NCBI GenBank assembly: GCA_029571005.1
Contig: JAKPTG010000118.1
Span: 1-35,374 of the forward strand
From: Candidatus Fermentibacterota bacterium
GTDB lineage: Bacteria > Fermentibacterota > Fermentibacteria > Fermentibacterales > JCC-6
Direction of reading: 5' to 3'
Length of the DNA stretch: 35,374 bases
Below are positions 16,648 through 26,142 of the stretch, piece after piece. Numbering within the stretch: the first letter of the stretch is position 1; each line of letters starts with the position of its first letter. The position numbers and the translations under genes are program-made. The notes under the pieces are model-generated. The model saw only the letters and a program-made list of their open reading frames with translations. It ran no database searches and was not told where the DNA came from.

Positions 16648-17469
16648 ATGAACGGATCGAAGCCGGAAGTCATGGTGGTCGGAGCGGGCGGGGGCATAGG
16701 CAGAGCCCTGACGGTTCTCCTTCCATCCCTCGGGTACGACGTGACCGCGGCGGACAGCGATTCGGCGGGGCTTTGCAGCCTGGCGGCCGACTGCCCCGAC
16801 GGCCTGGAAATCCTGGAGCTGGACATCACCCGGAGAGCGGCCGTCGCAGAAACCGCCGGGAGATACATGGAATCGGGGCGACGGCTCAGGGGGCTTGTGA
16901 TAACCGCCGCGGTGCACAGCACCCACCCTGCGGCGTACCTCGAGGACCGGATCATAGACCGGGTGCTGGAGGTAAACCTGACCTCCCATATCAAGCTGGT
17001 CAGGGACTTCCTGCCGGTTCTGGAGAGCCGGGGCAGCCTCATCGGGGTGAGTTCGATAGCGGCCTGCGTCGGGGTTCCCATGTCTTCCATGTATTCCGCG
17101 TCGAAATGGGGCCTGGAGGGGTTCTACGAGTCCCTGTGCAATGAACTGCGCCACCGGGGCACAAGGGTTTCGATAATCCATCCCGGCAACGTGAACACCG
17201 GGTTCAACGAAACCGGCAACACCTACACCACGGGAAGCGGCGACCCCTTTACGGATGCATGCTACAAGAGGGTGCTGGGCAGGATAGACAGCAGATTCGG
17301 CATCCCGCCGGAAAGGGTGGCCCGGGTCATCGCCGGAGTGCTCCGGCGGCGGCGGCCAAGGTTCTGCTACGTCGTGGGCGGTAACGCCCGGAAGGCGAAC
17401 TGGGCGAAGAAACTCCTGGGCAGAGACATGGCCCTGAGGCTGATGGGAAGGTTTTTCGGGTTCCGATGA
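16648..17469 (+). CDS. Short-chain dehydrogenase/reductase
   Basis: VMVVGAGGGIGRALT...DSD...ISSIAACVGVPMSSMYSASKWGLEGFYESL (TGxxxGxG-like and YxxxK). Confidence 0.88.
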   Translation: MNGSKPEVMVVGAGGGIGRALTVLLPSLGYDVTAADSDSAGLCSLAADCPDGLEILELDITRRAAVAETAGRYMESGRRLRGLVITAAVHSTHPAAYLEDRIIDRVLEVNLTSHIKLVRDFLPVLESRGSLIGVSSIAACVGVPMSSMYSASKWGLEGFYESLCNELRHRGTRVSIIHPGNVNTGFNETGNTYTTGSGDPFTDACYKRVLGRIDSRFGIPPERVARVIAGVLRRRRPRFCYVVGGNARKANWAKKLLGRDMALRLMGRFFGFR

Positions 17470-17502
17470 AGCCCCGGGGGAGAACCGGAGAGGGGAAAAA
17501 TC

Positions 17503-18012
17503 GTGAGTGATGCGATACCCGCGGCGGGAACACCCGCACCGGCCTTCACACTTCCGGATCAGGACGGACGGGCGGTTTCCCTTGGGGATTACAGCGGGAG
17601 ATGGCTGGTTCTGTATTTCTACCCCAGGGACAACACGAAGGGATGCACCGTGGAGGCCCTGGAGTTCTCGGCGCTCCGGGAAGATTTCGAACGGGCCGGA
17701 GCCTCCGTGGCGGGGGTCAGCCGGGACACGCCGGACAGCCATCGGCGGTTCATCGAATCCCGGGGGCTCTCCCTGACCCTGCTCAGCGATCCGGAAAGAA
17801 TCGCCCACGAGGCCTACGGCGCCTGGCGGCGGAAGAAACTGTACGGCCGGGAGACCATGGGGACGGTACGGTCCACCTTCCTGGTGGACCCCCGGGGAAT
17901 CATAGCCCATGTCTGGCCCTCGGTGAGGGCGTCCGGCCACGGCGCCAAGGTTCTGGAGGTCCTCCGGCGGCATGCCGGTGCGAATGATCCCCCGGAGGGC
18001 GCATCCCGCTGA
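17503..18012 (+). CDS. bcp: Thioredoxin-dependent peroxiredoxin, Bcp/PrxQ family
   Basis: APAFTLPDQDGRAVSLGDYSGRWLVLYFYPRDNTKGCTVEALEFSALREDFERAGASVAGVSRDTPDSHRRFI; GTG start. Confidence 0.9.
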   Translation: MSDAIPAAGTPAPAFTLPDQDGRAVSLGDYSGRWLVLYFYPRDNTKGCTVEALEFSALREDFERAGASVAGVSRDTPDSHRRFIESRGLSLTLLSDPERIAHEAYGAWRRKKLYGRETMGTVRSTFLVDPRGIIAHVWPSVRASGHGAKVLEVLRRHAGANDPPEGASR

Positions 18013-18110
18013 ACCGCCGGTAACGGAACCGGACGCGCCTTTTCAGGGTAGCTTCGTTCTGTAACGGGAAACGGGCCCCTCCGGGCTTTGCCCCGCCGGG
18101 CCTCCATCCG

Positions 18111-19445
18111 TCAGGGAGACACCGCCACCCGTTCCGTCCGGCTCCAGAGACCGGCCGTCACCCTGACGGAGTAGATCCCCGCAGGGATACCCGAAGCCTC
18201 CCATCGCAGGGAATGGGCGCCGGGATCGAGGAACCCCTCCCAGGGAGTCCGCACCAGCCTGCCGGCCATATCGAAGACATGTATCTCCACCCTCGAGCCC
18301 TCCGGCAGGAAAAGCAACAGATCGAAAACCCTGCCGAACCCGGGTGAAACCCGGAAACTCCCGTTTTCCGCGACCGGTGCATGCCCCGGCCCCTGTACCC
18401 CCTCCGGAGCCGGCAGGAACCTCACCGCGTCGGCCACTACCACCTTGCCGGGCTCCGCCCCCTGCTCCTCCAGGGTGACCCAGCCCGAGTTTCCCGCGTG
18501 GAAGAAGAAAACGCCCAGTGGATTCCACCGGCCGCCGTTCACGGTCTGGTCCACGGTGAACTGTGACTCCCCCTCGGAGTGGGTGACGACGTAGATCGCG
18601 TCGGAGGCCCTGTTGCCGCCATCGGTGTACCAGACCGCCACCTGGTGCCACCCATCCTGGGGAAGGGTCGGGGTCCACCGGGCCCAGTCGGACTGGTTGG
18701 AGGTGGAACTCCATCGGTAGTTCAGACACCAGGGGTTTCCCATGTCGCCGGCGCTCCACCGGTCCTCTACGTTGACGCTGAAGCCAAGGGAAAGGTTGTC
18801 CACCACATGCCCCTGTGAGCCGTACTCCGGCAGTGACGACCCCATGTGCAGGCCGATCCCGGCGGCATAGCCGTACCCCTGCCGGCCCATATGGTCGTTC
18901 CAGTTCGTGAGATACCTTTGGGACTCGTTCCATGACCCGTCGTAGTCTATGAAGGTTCCTTCGCCAAGGATCGCCGGCATGGTGGTATTGGCGATGACGT
19001 ACAGCCAGCTTCCGTCTTTGACCCCCCGGTCGCTGTAGGCGTGGGCCCACAGGATTCCGTCCAGAACCCGGGAGGCGAGTTCGAACCCCGGGTATCCGGG
19101 TGAAGGGGTATGGCAGAAGGTTTCGCTGCCCTGAACCTGGGTGTTGAAGGCGTTTTCGTGAATGGAGACGAAGCGGTCGAACCCGTTGGTGTTGGCGTAT
19201 TCCACCCTTCCGGCGAGACTGACATGGTAGTCCCCGGTACGTGTCATACCCACCCACTCGCAGGCGGGGAGGGAGGCCAGAAGGCCCGCCGCCTCCACCG
19301 CCACGTTCAGATTGGCGTTCTTTTCCTGAAAGTACGTCCCCGTAGCACCGGGATCGCCGCCCCCGTGCCCCGGGTCCAGGCATACCGTCCAGGCTCCGGC
19401 CCGGGCCGCCGCGAACAGCAGCACCCAGGGAAGACGACGCCTCAC
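18111..19445 (-). CDS. N-acetylmuramoyl-L-alanine amidase (Amidase_3) with golvesin-like and C-terminal T9SS/FlgD-like domains
   Basis: VCLDPGHGGGDPGATG...MTRTGD...RFVSIHENAFN...MPAILGEGTFIDYD; WHQVAVWYTDGGNRASDAIYVVTH...FTVDQTVNGGRWNPLGVFFFHAG; VFDMAGRLVRTPWEGFLDPGAHSLRWEASGIPAGIYSVRV. Confidence 0.85.
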   Translation of the reverse strand: MRRRLPWVLLFAAARAGAWTVCLDPGHGGGDPGATGTYFQEKNANLNVAVEAAGLLASLPACEWVGMTRTGDYHVSLAGRVEYANTNGFDRFVSIHENAFNTQVQGSETFCHTPSPGYPGFELASRVLDGILWAHAYSDRGVKDGSWLYVIANTTMPAILGEGTFIDYDGSWNESQRYLTNWNDHMGRQGYGYAAGIGLHMGSSLPEYGSQGHVVDNLSLGFSVNVEDRWSAGDMGNPWCLNYRWSSTSNQSDWARWTPTLPQDGWHQVAVWYTDGGNRASDAIYVVTHSEGESQFTVDQTVNGGRWNPLGVFFFHAGNSGWVTLEEQGAEPGKVVVADAVRFLPAPEGVQGPGHAPVAENGSFRVSPGFGRVFDLLLFLPEGSRVEIHVFDMAGRLVRTPWEGFLDPGAHSLRWEASGIPAGIYSVRVTAGLWSRTERVAVSP

Positions 19446-20317
19446 GGCCCGACCTCGACCATTCCCACGAGCCCGCTGAATGCGTCAACGAACAGGACGC
19501 CGCCGGGTGAAGGCACCGGGAAGGTTTCGAGGATATACGGCGTATCGGTGAGCCTCGACGGCCCCGCGTCCCTTGTCCAGAACCAGATGTCCGACGATGT
19601 CAGGTTCATGCCGTCGTCACTGCTTCGGATGTAAAGAAGACCGTTCTTCTCCGGCCACCACGCAGGGTGATCCCCATGGTCGACGAAGGTTGCGGAGGCG
19701 CCCTCGAAGAGCCAGATGCCCCGGTCCAGGGAGGGGGAGATTATTCCGCCGCCGGGGGTGAAGAAGGGGCCGTAGAATCTGCATGACGCCGAGACGGTGT
19801 CCGACGCCTGGGTCTGGATATCCATGACCAGTATCCTGTCGGACCTGTCGGTGAAAACGACCTTGTCGCCCGGGGGCGACACGGATATGTGATGGGCGTC
19901 CAGGCAACCCGCTACCTCACCGTTCCGGAGGAGTGAGCCGTCGGCGGTGAACCAGAGGTTCCCGTCCCCGTCCCAGCACGGGAGGCCGGCCCTCCGGAAC
20001 GGACCCATCACCTCGACTCCGGCGCCCCGGACCACCACCACGCAGCCCCCCCGGTCCGAACCGGCCCAGACCGCCACGGCGCCGCCGTCCGGAGACGAGG
20101 CCGGACGATGGAACCTGTCGCACCCGAGGGAGGAAGCGCTGAGGGTGCCGGGCTCTCCGTCCCACAGCAGAAGGTCCCGCCCCGCCACAAGGGTTCCGTC
20201 GCCCAGGGGGGCCACACCCATCGCCGGAGTGAGGATGCCCCCCGTCATCAGGGAAAAGTGAAACATCATCCCGGCAGTGAGCGCAGAAAGTACCGACACG
20301 GCCGCCTCCCTTCGCAT
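19442..20317 (-). CDS. Beta-propeller (TolB/WD40-like) exported protein
   Basis: Repeats such as DRFHRPASSPDGGAVAVWAGSD, DAHHISVSPPGDKVVFTDRSDRILVMDIQTQ, DHPAWWPEKNGLLYIRSSDDGMNLTSSDIWFW; GTGA overlap with the amidase gene. Start choice uncertain (ORF extends to 20434). Confidence 0.6.
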   Translation of the reverse strand: MRREAAVSVLSALTAGMMFHFSLMTGGILTPAMGVAPLGDGTLVAGRDLLLWDGEPGTLSASSLGCDRFHRPASSPDGGAVAVWAGSDRGGCVVVVRGAGVEVMGPFRRAGLPCWDGDGNLWFTADGSLLRNGEVAGCLDAHHISVSPPGDKVVFTDRSDRILVMDIQTQASDTVSASCRFYGPFFTPGGGIISPSLDRGIWLFEGASATFVDHGDHPAWWPEKNGLLYIRSSDDGMNLTSSDIWFWTRDAGPSRLTDTPYILETFPVPSPGGVLFVDAFSGLVGMVEVGP

Positions 20318-20456
20318 TACCTCCGGAATACATACAAAATAGCTCCGCCCCGCGAAACCCGCCGCGACTCCCCCGGCGCCGCCCGGTAATTCCGAGGGTG
20401 CAGCCCCCTCCGCCCCGTTTCGGCGGAACCGCACCGGCCCCGGTTACGGAACCCCT

Positions 20457-21602
20457 TCACCGCGGAGAGGAACCAGCCCGTCCGGGGGTATCCCTTTCCG
20501 CCGCCGCCAGCCTCTCCCTGTAGAAATCCATCGCCCTTTCCGCCGTCTGTTCCCAGGTGGGACGGGAGTGCCTCTCCGCCCTTCCCATCAGTTCGGTCCA
20601 CAGACCGTTCCCCGCGATGTCCCGGATCGCCCGGGTCCAGGCTTCCCCGTCGAGCACCGGCAACACGAGGCCGGCCCCTTCCACGGTCTCGGGAAGAGCC
20701 CCCCCGTCGGAGGTCACCACGGGTATCCCGCAGGCCAGGGCCTCCAGAACCGTGAGTCCGAGCCCTTCCTCGCTGCTGGGAACCAGAACCGCCCTGGCGC
20801 CACGGTACAGGGAAACCAGGGTCTCATCATCCGCCATCCTCACCACGGTGATGTTCCGGGGGTGTTCCGAAGCCTTTTTCCCCCATTCCTCGGCGCCCGC
20901 CAGAACCAGCCTCAGACCCCGGGCTTCCGCCGACCGGAAGCACTCCACCAGGAAGGGAATGTTCTTCCTGGGAACGAAGCTGCCCACGTGGAGCAGGTAT
21001 CTCCGGGGCTGAAGCCCCAGCCTTTCCATCACCCCCGGGTCCGGCTCCCCCGGGGAAAAAAGGTCGTCCGCCGCTCCTCCCGCCACGGCGATTCTGTCCG
21101 GAGGGATTCCGAAGAGCCCCGACGCCCGGCGGGCGGACCAGCCGCTGATGGCCAGGACCGAAGCGCCGCCCCGGACGAGGGACTCGAGCCGCCGGGCGAA
21201 GTGAAGGGTCATTTCGATGTGGGAGGCGGGGTCGGTCCAGGGTGTGTCGTCGTAGAAGGTGACCACCTTCACCTTTCCGGAACCGAAGGGTTGCACTCCG
21301 GAGAGATGGATGATGTCGGGGGTCCCAAGGAACCGGCGGATCCTCCTGTCCCGAGTGGACTCCAGAAATCCGCCCCGGAGCAGGAACCTCCTGAGGAGCG
21401 GAACCCGGAGCCACTGAGGCGGCGGAAGGGCCGCGGCGCCGGGAACCGTCGTCCTTATCCCCGGATGCGTCTCGGGGACGTCCAGGGAGAGGTGTTCCGG
21501 ATTCAGCGCCCGGAGCCCCCGGGCCAGCCCCGTTGTCCAACGCCCCACTCCCGCTCTGCTGTGGGTGGCCTCGGTGACGTCAAGAACCGTTTTCACCGGC
21601 AC
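20457..21602 (-). CDS. Glycosyltransferase family 4
   Basis: GLQPRRYLLHVGSFVPRKNIPFLVECF...RAVLVPSSEEGLGLTVLEALACGIPVVTSDGGALPETVEGAGLVL. Confidence 0.9.
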   Translation of the reverse strand: MPVKTVLDVTEATHSRAGVGRWTTGLARGLRALNPEHLSLDVPETHPGIRTTVPGAAALPPPQWLRVPLLRRFLLRGGFLESTRDRRIRRFLGTPDIIHLSGVQPFGSGKVKVVTFYDDTPWTDPASHIEMTLHFARRLESLVRGGASVLAISGWSARRASGLFGIPPDRIAVAGGAADDLFSPGEPDPGVMERLGLQPRRYLLHVGSFVPRKNIPFLVECFRSAEARGLRLVLAGAEEWGKKASEHPRNITVVRMADDETLVSLYRGARAVLVPSSEEGLGLTVLEALACGIPVVTSDGGALPETVEGAGLVLPVLDGEAWTRAIRDIAGNGLWTELMGRAERHSRPTWEQTAERAMDFYRERLAAAERDTPGRAGSSPR

Positions 21603-21726
21603 CCCTGCTCCGTACGCGCCGGGACAGCGGGAGGAGGAAGACCGCCGGGGACAGCAGAACCGCGGCTATGGGAACAACGGCCATGCAGGTTTCGATGCCG
21701 TAGGACGCCGTTTCCGGCCCGAACAC
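21580..21726 (-). CDS. Possible small single-TM protein (48 aa) overlapping the GT4 start
   Basis: MFGPETASYGIETCMAVVPIAAVLLSPAVFLLPLSRRVRSRGAGENGS, read by eye; below the ORF-track length cut-off. No clear RBS. Confidence 0.2.
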   Translation of the reverse strand: MFGPETASYGIETCMAVVPIAAVLLSPAVFLLPLSRRVRSRGAGENGS

Positions 21727-21802
21727 CGGCGGGGCGGACTATCCGTTCACCGTCCATGCCGTCCGATACCGCAAATCGGAAGAGGGGCGAAAACCCGCTG
21801 CG

Positions 21803-22981
21803 TCACGGTTCCTTCCGCCTGTCCAAGGCTTTCCTGATGGAATCCATGGCGGCCCCGATCATGGACCTGGGCGCGGCGATGTTCATCCGCATGAAGCCGC
21901 CCCCCCCGGCGCCGAACATGGTGCCGGGGTTCATGCAAACCCCGGCCTCGCGGACGAAGAAATCCATGAGTTCGTCGTCCGCGATACCCGTGCCCCGGCA
22001 GTCCAGCCAGAGTAGAAACGTGCCCTCCGGTTCCTGGACCCGGACGCCGGGAAGGTGCTCCCCGATGAAATCCCTCACGAAGACGTAGTTCTCCCAGAGG
22101 TACTCAAGGAGTTGGTCGAGCCATTCCTCCCCCGATACGTACGCCGCCTCGGTGGCCACTATCCCGAAGATGTTGGAATGGGCCATCTGAAGCCTTTCGA
22201 TGAAACCGGTGTAGCGCCGCCGGATTTCGGGGTCGGCTATCAGGATCACCGAAAGCTGCATGCCGGCAAGGTTGAATGTCTTGCTGGTGGCGTACGCGGC
22301 GATGGTTCTACCCCGGGAGTCGTCGTCCAGGCTCAGGGTGGGGATGTGCCGGTGGGGTCTGAAGACGATGTCGGCGTGGATTTCGTCGGAAAAGACCAGA
22401 AGATCGTATTCCCCGGCCACTTCCATCATCCCGCGCAGTTCGTCCTCCGTCCACACCCTCGATACGGGGTTGTGCGGGCTGCATAAAACCAGCATCCGGG
22501 CGTCCGTCGCCTTCCGGCGCAGATCCTGCAGGTCAACGGTGTACCTGCCGTCCCGGAATACCAGTGGATTCTCTACGACGACCCGGTCGTTGACCCTGAC
22601 GGATTCCGCGAAGGGGTGATAGACCGGAGGCTGTATGATCACTCCGTCCCCGGGGGCGGTGAACTCCTGCATGGCGAAACAGAGGGCGGGAACGACCCCC
22701 GGGGTGGCCGTGATCCACTCCCTGGGAACCGCCAACCCGTGACGGCGCCGGAACCAGGACTGCACCGCCCCGTAGAAGGACTCGGGCCTGGCCGTGTATC
22801 CGAACACACCGTGCCCCGCCCTGTCCCGGATCCGGTCGAGAACCGGGCCGGGCAGCCTGAAGTCCATGTCCGCTATCCACATGCTGATGAGATCGTCCCG
22901 CCCGAACATGGAGCCAAGGTGGTCCCACTTCAGGCAGCCGGTGTTCCTTCTGTCCACAGGAGTATCGAAATCGTAACGCAT
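21803..22981 (-). CDS. MalY/PatB-type PLP-dependent aminotransferase / cystathionine beta-lyase
   Basis: MRYDFDTPVDRRNTGCLKWDH...MWIADMDFRLPGPV...VLCSPHNPVSRVWTEDEL...VFSDEIHADIVFRPHRHIPTLSL...YATSKTFNLAGMQLSVILI. Confidence 0.92.
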   Translation of the reverse strand: MRYDFDTPVDRRNTGCLKWDHLGSMFGRDDLISMWIADMDFRLPGPVLDRIRDRAGHGVFGYTARPESFYGAVQSWFRRRHGLAVPREWITATPGVVPALCFAMQEFTAPGDGVIIQPPVYHPFAESVRVNDRVVVENPLVFRDGRYTVDLQDLRRKATDARMLVLCSPHNPVSRVWTEDELRGMMEVAGEYDLLVFSDEIHADIVFRPHRHIPTLSLDDDSRGRTIAAYATSKTFNLAGMQLSVILIADPEIRRRYTGFIERLQMAHSNIFGIVATEAAYVSGEEWLDQLLEYLWENYVFVRDFIGEHLPGVRVQEPEGTFLLWLDCRGTGIADDELMDFFVREAGVCMNPGTMFGAGGGGFMRMNIAAPRSMIGAAMDSIRKALDRRKEP

Positions 22982-23121
22982 CGCTCCCCCATGAAGATAG
23001 TGTAAATGGAAAGATTTTGTGAAGTATAACGTGGTTCCGGGGTTGACACCAACCGCCGCCGGGATGACCTTCCCGGCAATCGAGCGGGTTTCCTTCATCG
23101 GATTATGGGAGGTAGGCGGTG

Positions 23122-23859
23122 ATGGGCAGAAACATGCTGAAATCGGGGCGGGCCGCGCTGAAGGGTTACGTGAGCGACCAGAACCGGGGGGTACCCATGC
23201 CCGAGGTGCAGGTCCCCCAGGGCGGAGAAAGAATACCCCTCCCCCCCTCGACGGAAAACGGGATCGGCCTCCGGAGGGCGATCGAATCCCGGGAGAGCCG
23301 CAGGTCTTTCCTGCCGGAGCCCCTGACCGCCGGGGAACTGGCCTGGCTCATCCGATGCGTTGCGGGGGTGCGCAGAACCCTGCGACGCCGTGACACGGGG
23401 ACCATAACCCTGCGGACGGTCCCTTCCGCCGGGGCCCGGCATCCCCTGGAAACCCTCGTGGCGGTTCTCGATGTTGACGGAGCGGCTCCCGGGCTGTACC
23501 GCTACATGCCCCTGGAAGACTCCCTGGCAGGAACGGGGAGAACCCCCTCCCGGGAGGAGGTCGTCGAGGCATGCCTTGGGCAGGCTTTCTGCGGCTCGGC
23601 TTCCGCGGTGTTCATCTGGACCGCGATACCCTACAGAACCGAATGGCGGTACGGCCCGGCATCCCCGAAACTGATAGCCATGGACGCGGGCCACGCCTGT
23701 CAGAACCTCTACCTGGCGGCCGAGGCGGTCGGCGCCGGAACCTGCGCCGTAGGGGCCTACGATCAGAAGCTGGCGGACGCCATGTGCGGCCTTGACGGCG
23801 AAGAGGAGTTCGTGATCTACATGGCGCCGGTGGGGAAGATCATTGCAGCAGGGAGTTGA
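23122..23859 (+). CDS. SagB-type nitroreductase family protein
   Basis: LRRAIESRESRRSFLPEPLTAGELAWLIRCVAGV...RTVPSAGARHPLETLVAVLDVDGAAPGLYRYMPLEDSL...DAGHACQNLYLAAEAVGAGTCAVGAYD. Confidence 0.9.
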   Translation: MGRNMLKSGRAALKGYVSDQNRGVPMPEVQVPQGGERIPLPPSTENGIGLRRAIESRESRRSFLPEPLTAGELAWLIRCVAGVRRTLRRRDTGTITLRTVPSAGARHPLETLVAVLDVDGAAPGLYRYMPLEDSLAGTGRTPSREEVVEACLGQAFCGSASAVFIWTAIPYRTEWRYGPASPKLIAMDAGHACQNLYLAAEAVGAGTCAVGAYDQKLADAMCGLDGEEEFVIYMAPVGKIIAAGS

Positions 23860-24493
23860 TGCCCTCAACCATTCTTTCGGCTCCCCGGAAGACCTCCAGG
23901 GGGCCGGTCGCCGTCATGTAGGCGGGGGTGGTGACCACCCTGTTCTCCACATCCACCACCGCCTGGTCCGTGTCGCACTCCCTGGTGACGGCCCCCATGG
24001 CCTCCATCGCCAGGGCCGTGTCCGAACGGCTCCCCACGGTCAGGGTGACCCCGGGGATGCAGCGGGCCAGAATCACCGGGGCTATACACATGGCCGCCAC
24101 CGGAATCCCCAGGGCCCGGGCGTCCGCCACCAGCCTCTCCACCTCCGGATTCACCGTGCATCCCGAACCCTTTTCGGCGTAGTCGCACAGGATGGTGGCG
24201 GCGCCGAAGCCTCCGGGAATCACCAGGGCGTCAACCCCGTCCAAACTGAAGGAACCCAGGGGAACAACGGGTCCCCTGGCGATTCTGGCGGCTTCGGGAA
24301 GAACCCGCCGGACCGGTTCCCTTTCCCCGGTCTGGTGATTGTGGACCCGGGGCTGCGCCACGTCGGGCGCCGTGAATACAACCCGGAATCCGCCCTGTTC
24401 CAGGGCTATCAGCGCCGAGACCGCCTCATGGATCTCGGTGCCGTCCCTGACTCCGCACCCCGACAGAAGCATTGCCGCAGTCTTTGCCACCAC
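23840..24493 (-). CDS. elbB: ElbB-like DJ-1/PfpI superfamily protein (glyoxalase-like)
   Basis: AAMLLSGCGVRDGTEIHEAVSALIALEQGG...FTAPD..QPRVHNHQTGE...DALVIPGGFGAATILCDYAEKG...GIPVAAMCIAPVIL...DTDQAVVDVENRVVTTPAYM. Confidence 0.92.
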   Translation of the reverse strand: MVAKTAAMLLSGCGVRDGTEIHEAVSALIALEQGGFRVVFTAPDVAQPRVHNHQTGEREPVRRVLPEAARIARGPVVPLGSFSLDGVDALVIPGGFGAATILCDYAEKGSGCTVNPEVERLVADARALGIPVAAMCIAPVILARCIPGVTLTVGSRSDTALAMEAMGAVTRECDTDQAVVDVENRVVTTPAYMTATGPLEVFRGAERMVEGINSLLQ

Positions 24494-24575
24494 CGATGTA
24501 CCTCCTCATTTTTTCAGACCTGTACCCCGGGCATCCTATGGAGAATAATACACCGGTGAGGAGGAGGGGCAAAAC

Positions 24576-25247
24576 GTGACCACCAAGCATGCGTTCCATA
24601 CAGCCGTGCTGCTGTTGCTCTCCACGGGATGCTACTACGGATCCCTTCAAGGGGCCCGCACCCTGGGCGAAAACCGCTACCGCATCGGCGGAGGGGTCGG
24701 GCTTCCGGCCTATCTGAGCAGTGACGACCGCCGGGAAGCGGACACTTCCGGAGAGGACAACCTTCCCGTAAGCCCGTCTCTTTCGTTCTTCACCGGCGCC
24801 GCCCGGAGGATGGACCTTGGCCTGGCGGCCTACGGCTATGGAATCGGCCCCCAGGTCAGGGTGGCCCTGCTGGATCCCGGATTCCGGGCGGCCATTTCCG
24901 TGAGCGCCTGCGCCAACTACGTGATTCCCGCCAAGGTCATAGGGGGCAGGGCGTCCCTGGCGGCGGGCTATCTCCTGGGAAGGGACCTGGAGCTTTACGG
25001 CGCCTGGGACGCCGGTTACGGACCCGATGTGATCAACGTACCGGAGGATTCCACCGGCGCCCGGAACTGGTCGGAAATGAAGGACAGCTTTTACCACTAC
25101 ATCAGGGCGGGCGCCGTGTACGCCCTTCCCGGGGGCGGGGGATCCGGAAGCCAGTGGCTCCCGGACGGCGTAACCTTCGAGTTCGCGGTTCCCCTGGATC
25201 TCCGCTGGAACATGGTTCTGGCGGGGCTCGGAGTATTCTTCCAGTAA
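24576..25247 (+). CDS. Putative outer-membrane lipoprotein
   Basis: Signal peptide with lipobox LLLLSTGC; no other recognised motif. Confidence 0.6.
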   Translation: MTTKHAFHTAVLLLLSTGCYYGSLQGARTLGENRYRIGGGVGLPAYLSSDDRREADTSGEDNLPVSPSLSFFTGAARRMDLGLAAYGYGIGPQVRVALLDPGFRAAISVSACANYVIPAKVIGGRASLAAGYLLGRDLELYGAWDAGYGPDVINVPEDSTGARNWSEMKDSFYHYIRAGAVYALPGGGGSGSQWLPDGVTFEFAVPLDLRWNMVLAGLGVFFQ

Positions 25248-26101
25248 TGCCCCCCCTGTTCGATCTCCACGTCCACACCGCCAATTCTCCGGACGCTTCC
25301 CTGTCCGAGGGCGAACTGGCGGAAAGGGCATCCGCAGCCGGGCTCGGAGGGGTGGAATTCGTGGCCCACCTGGACCTGAATCCGGCCGACGCATGTTGCG
25401 GCTTCTTCCGGGAAGAGCGGTACAGGAACGCCGTCAGGGAGGCGGGGCTGAGGCATCCGGAAATCACCGTGCTCTGCGGAGTGGAAGTGGGGGAGCCGCA
25501 CCTTTACGGGGCCGTGGCCGCGGAAATCCTCCGGGGCCACGGATACGATTTCGTCACCGGGGCCCTGCACTGGGTGGACGACCTCCTGGTTCTCGACCCC
25601 GGGGCCTTCCGGAGGGAAGACCCCCTGCGTCTGGTGGAACGTTACTACATGACCACACTGAAAATGCTGGAGCGGCCCTCCTTCGACGTGCTGGCCCACA
25701 TGGGCATCTTCCGGCGGGGAATGGCCATGGCCGGGCTGGATACCTCCCTGGACGAGACCGCCCTGTGGCCGGACCTTCTTCAGGATGTCCTGGGGCGGCT
25801 CATCGAGAAAGACGTGATCCTGGAACTGAACACCGCCGGTCTCCGAAGGCTGGAGGGGGTCACCTATCCCTCTCCGCCGGTGCTGGCACTCTACCGGAGC
25901 ATGGGCGGAAGACTGGTCACCCTTGGTTCGGACACCCACGGGGAACCCTGGGTTTTCTACGGCCTGTCCGAAGGCTGCAACCTGCTGGTGGAACACGGGT
26001 TCAAACACTGCTACTACCTCCGGTCGGGTGAACCCTCCTCCTACCCCATAGACGGTGCCCCCGGCTCCGACGCCGCCGGTGGCAACAGGATGGATTTGTA
26101 G
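25247..26101 (+). CDS. PHP-domain phosphoesterase (histidinol-phosphatase-like)
   Basis: FDLHVHTANSPDAS...VEFVAHLDLNPAD...CGVEVGEPHLY...FVTGALHWVDD...FDVLAHMGIFRRG...LVTLGSDTHGE; TAATG overlap with upstream gene. Confidence 0.85.
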   Translation: MPPLFDLHVHTANSPDASLSEGELAERASAAGLGGVEFVAHLDLNPADACCGFFREERYRNAVREAGLRHPEITVLCGVEVGEPHLYGAVAAEILRGHGYDFVTGALHWVDDLLVLDPGAFRREDPLRLVERYYMTTLKMLERPSFDVLAHMGIFRRGMAMAGLDTSLDETALWPDLLQDVLGRLIEKDVILELNTAGLRRLEGVTYPSPPVLALYRSMGGRLVTLGSDTHGEPWVFYGLSEGCNLLVEHGFKHCYYLRSGEPSSYPIDGAPGSDAAGGNRMDL

Positions 26102-26142
26102 TTATGTAAGCATAGATTCGTGCATCCTCAGGGAAAGGCGCC

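Noticed and set aside
18073-18102. GC-rich inverted segments between bcp and the amidase gene as a bidirectional terminator
   Set aside because: Only a 4-bp core stem clearly pairs; not distinguishable from GC-rich background.
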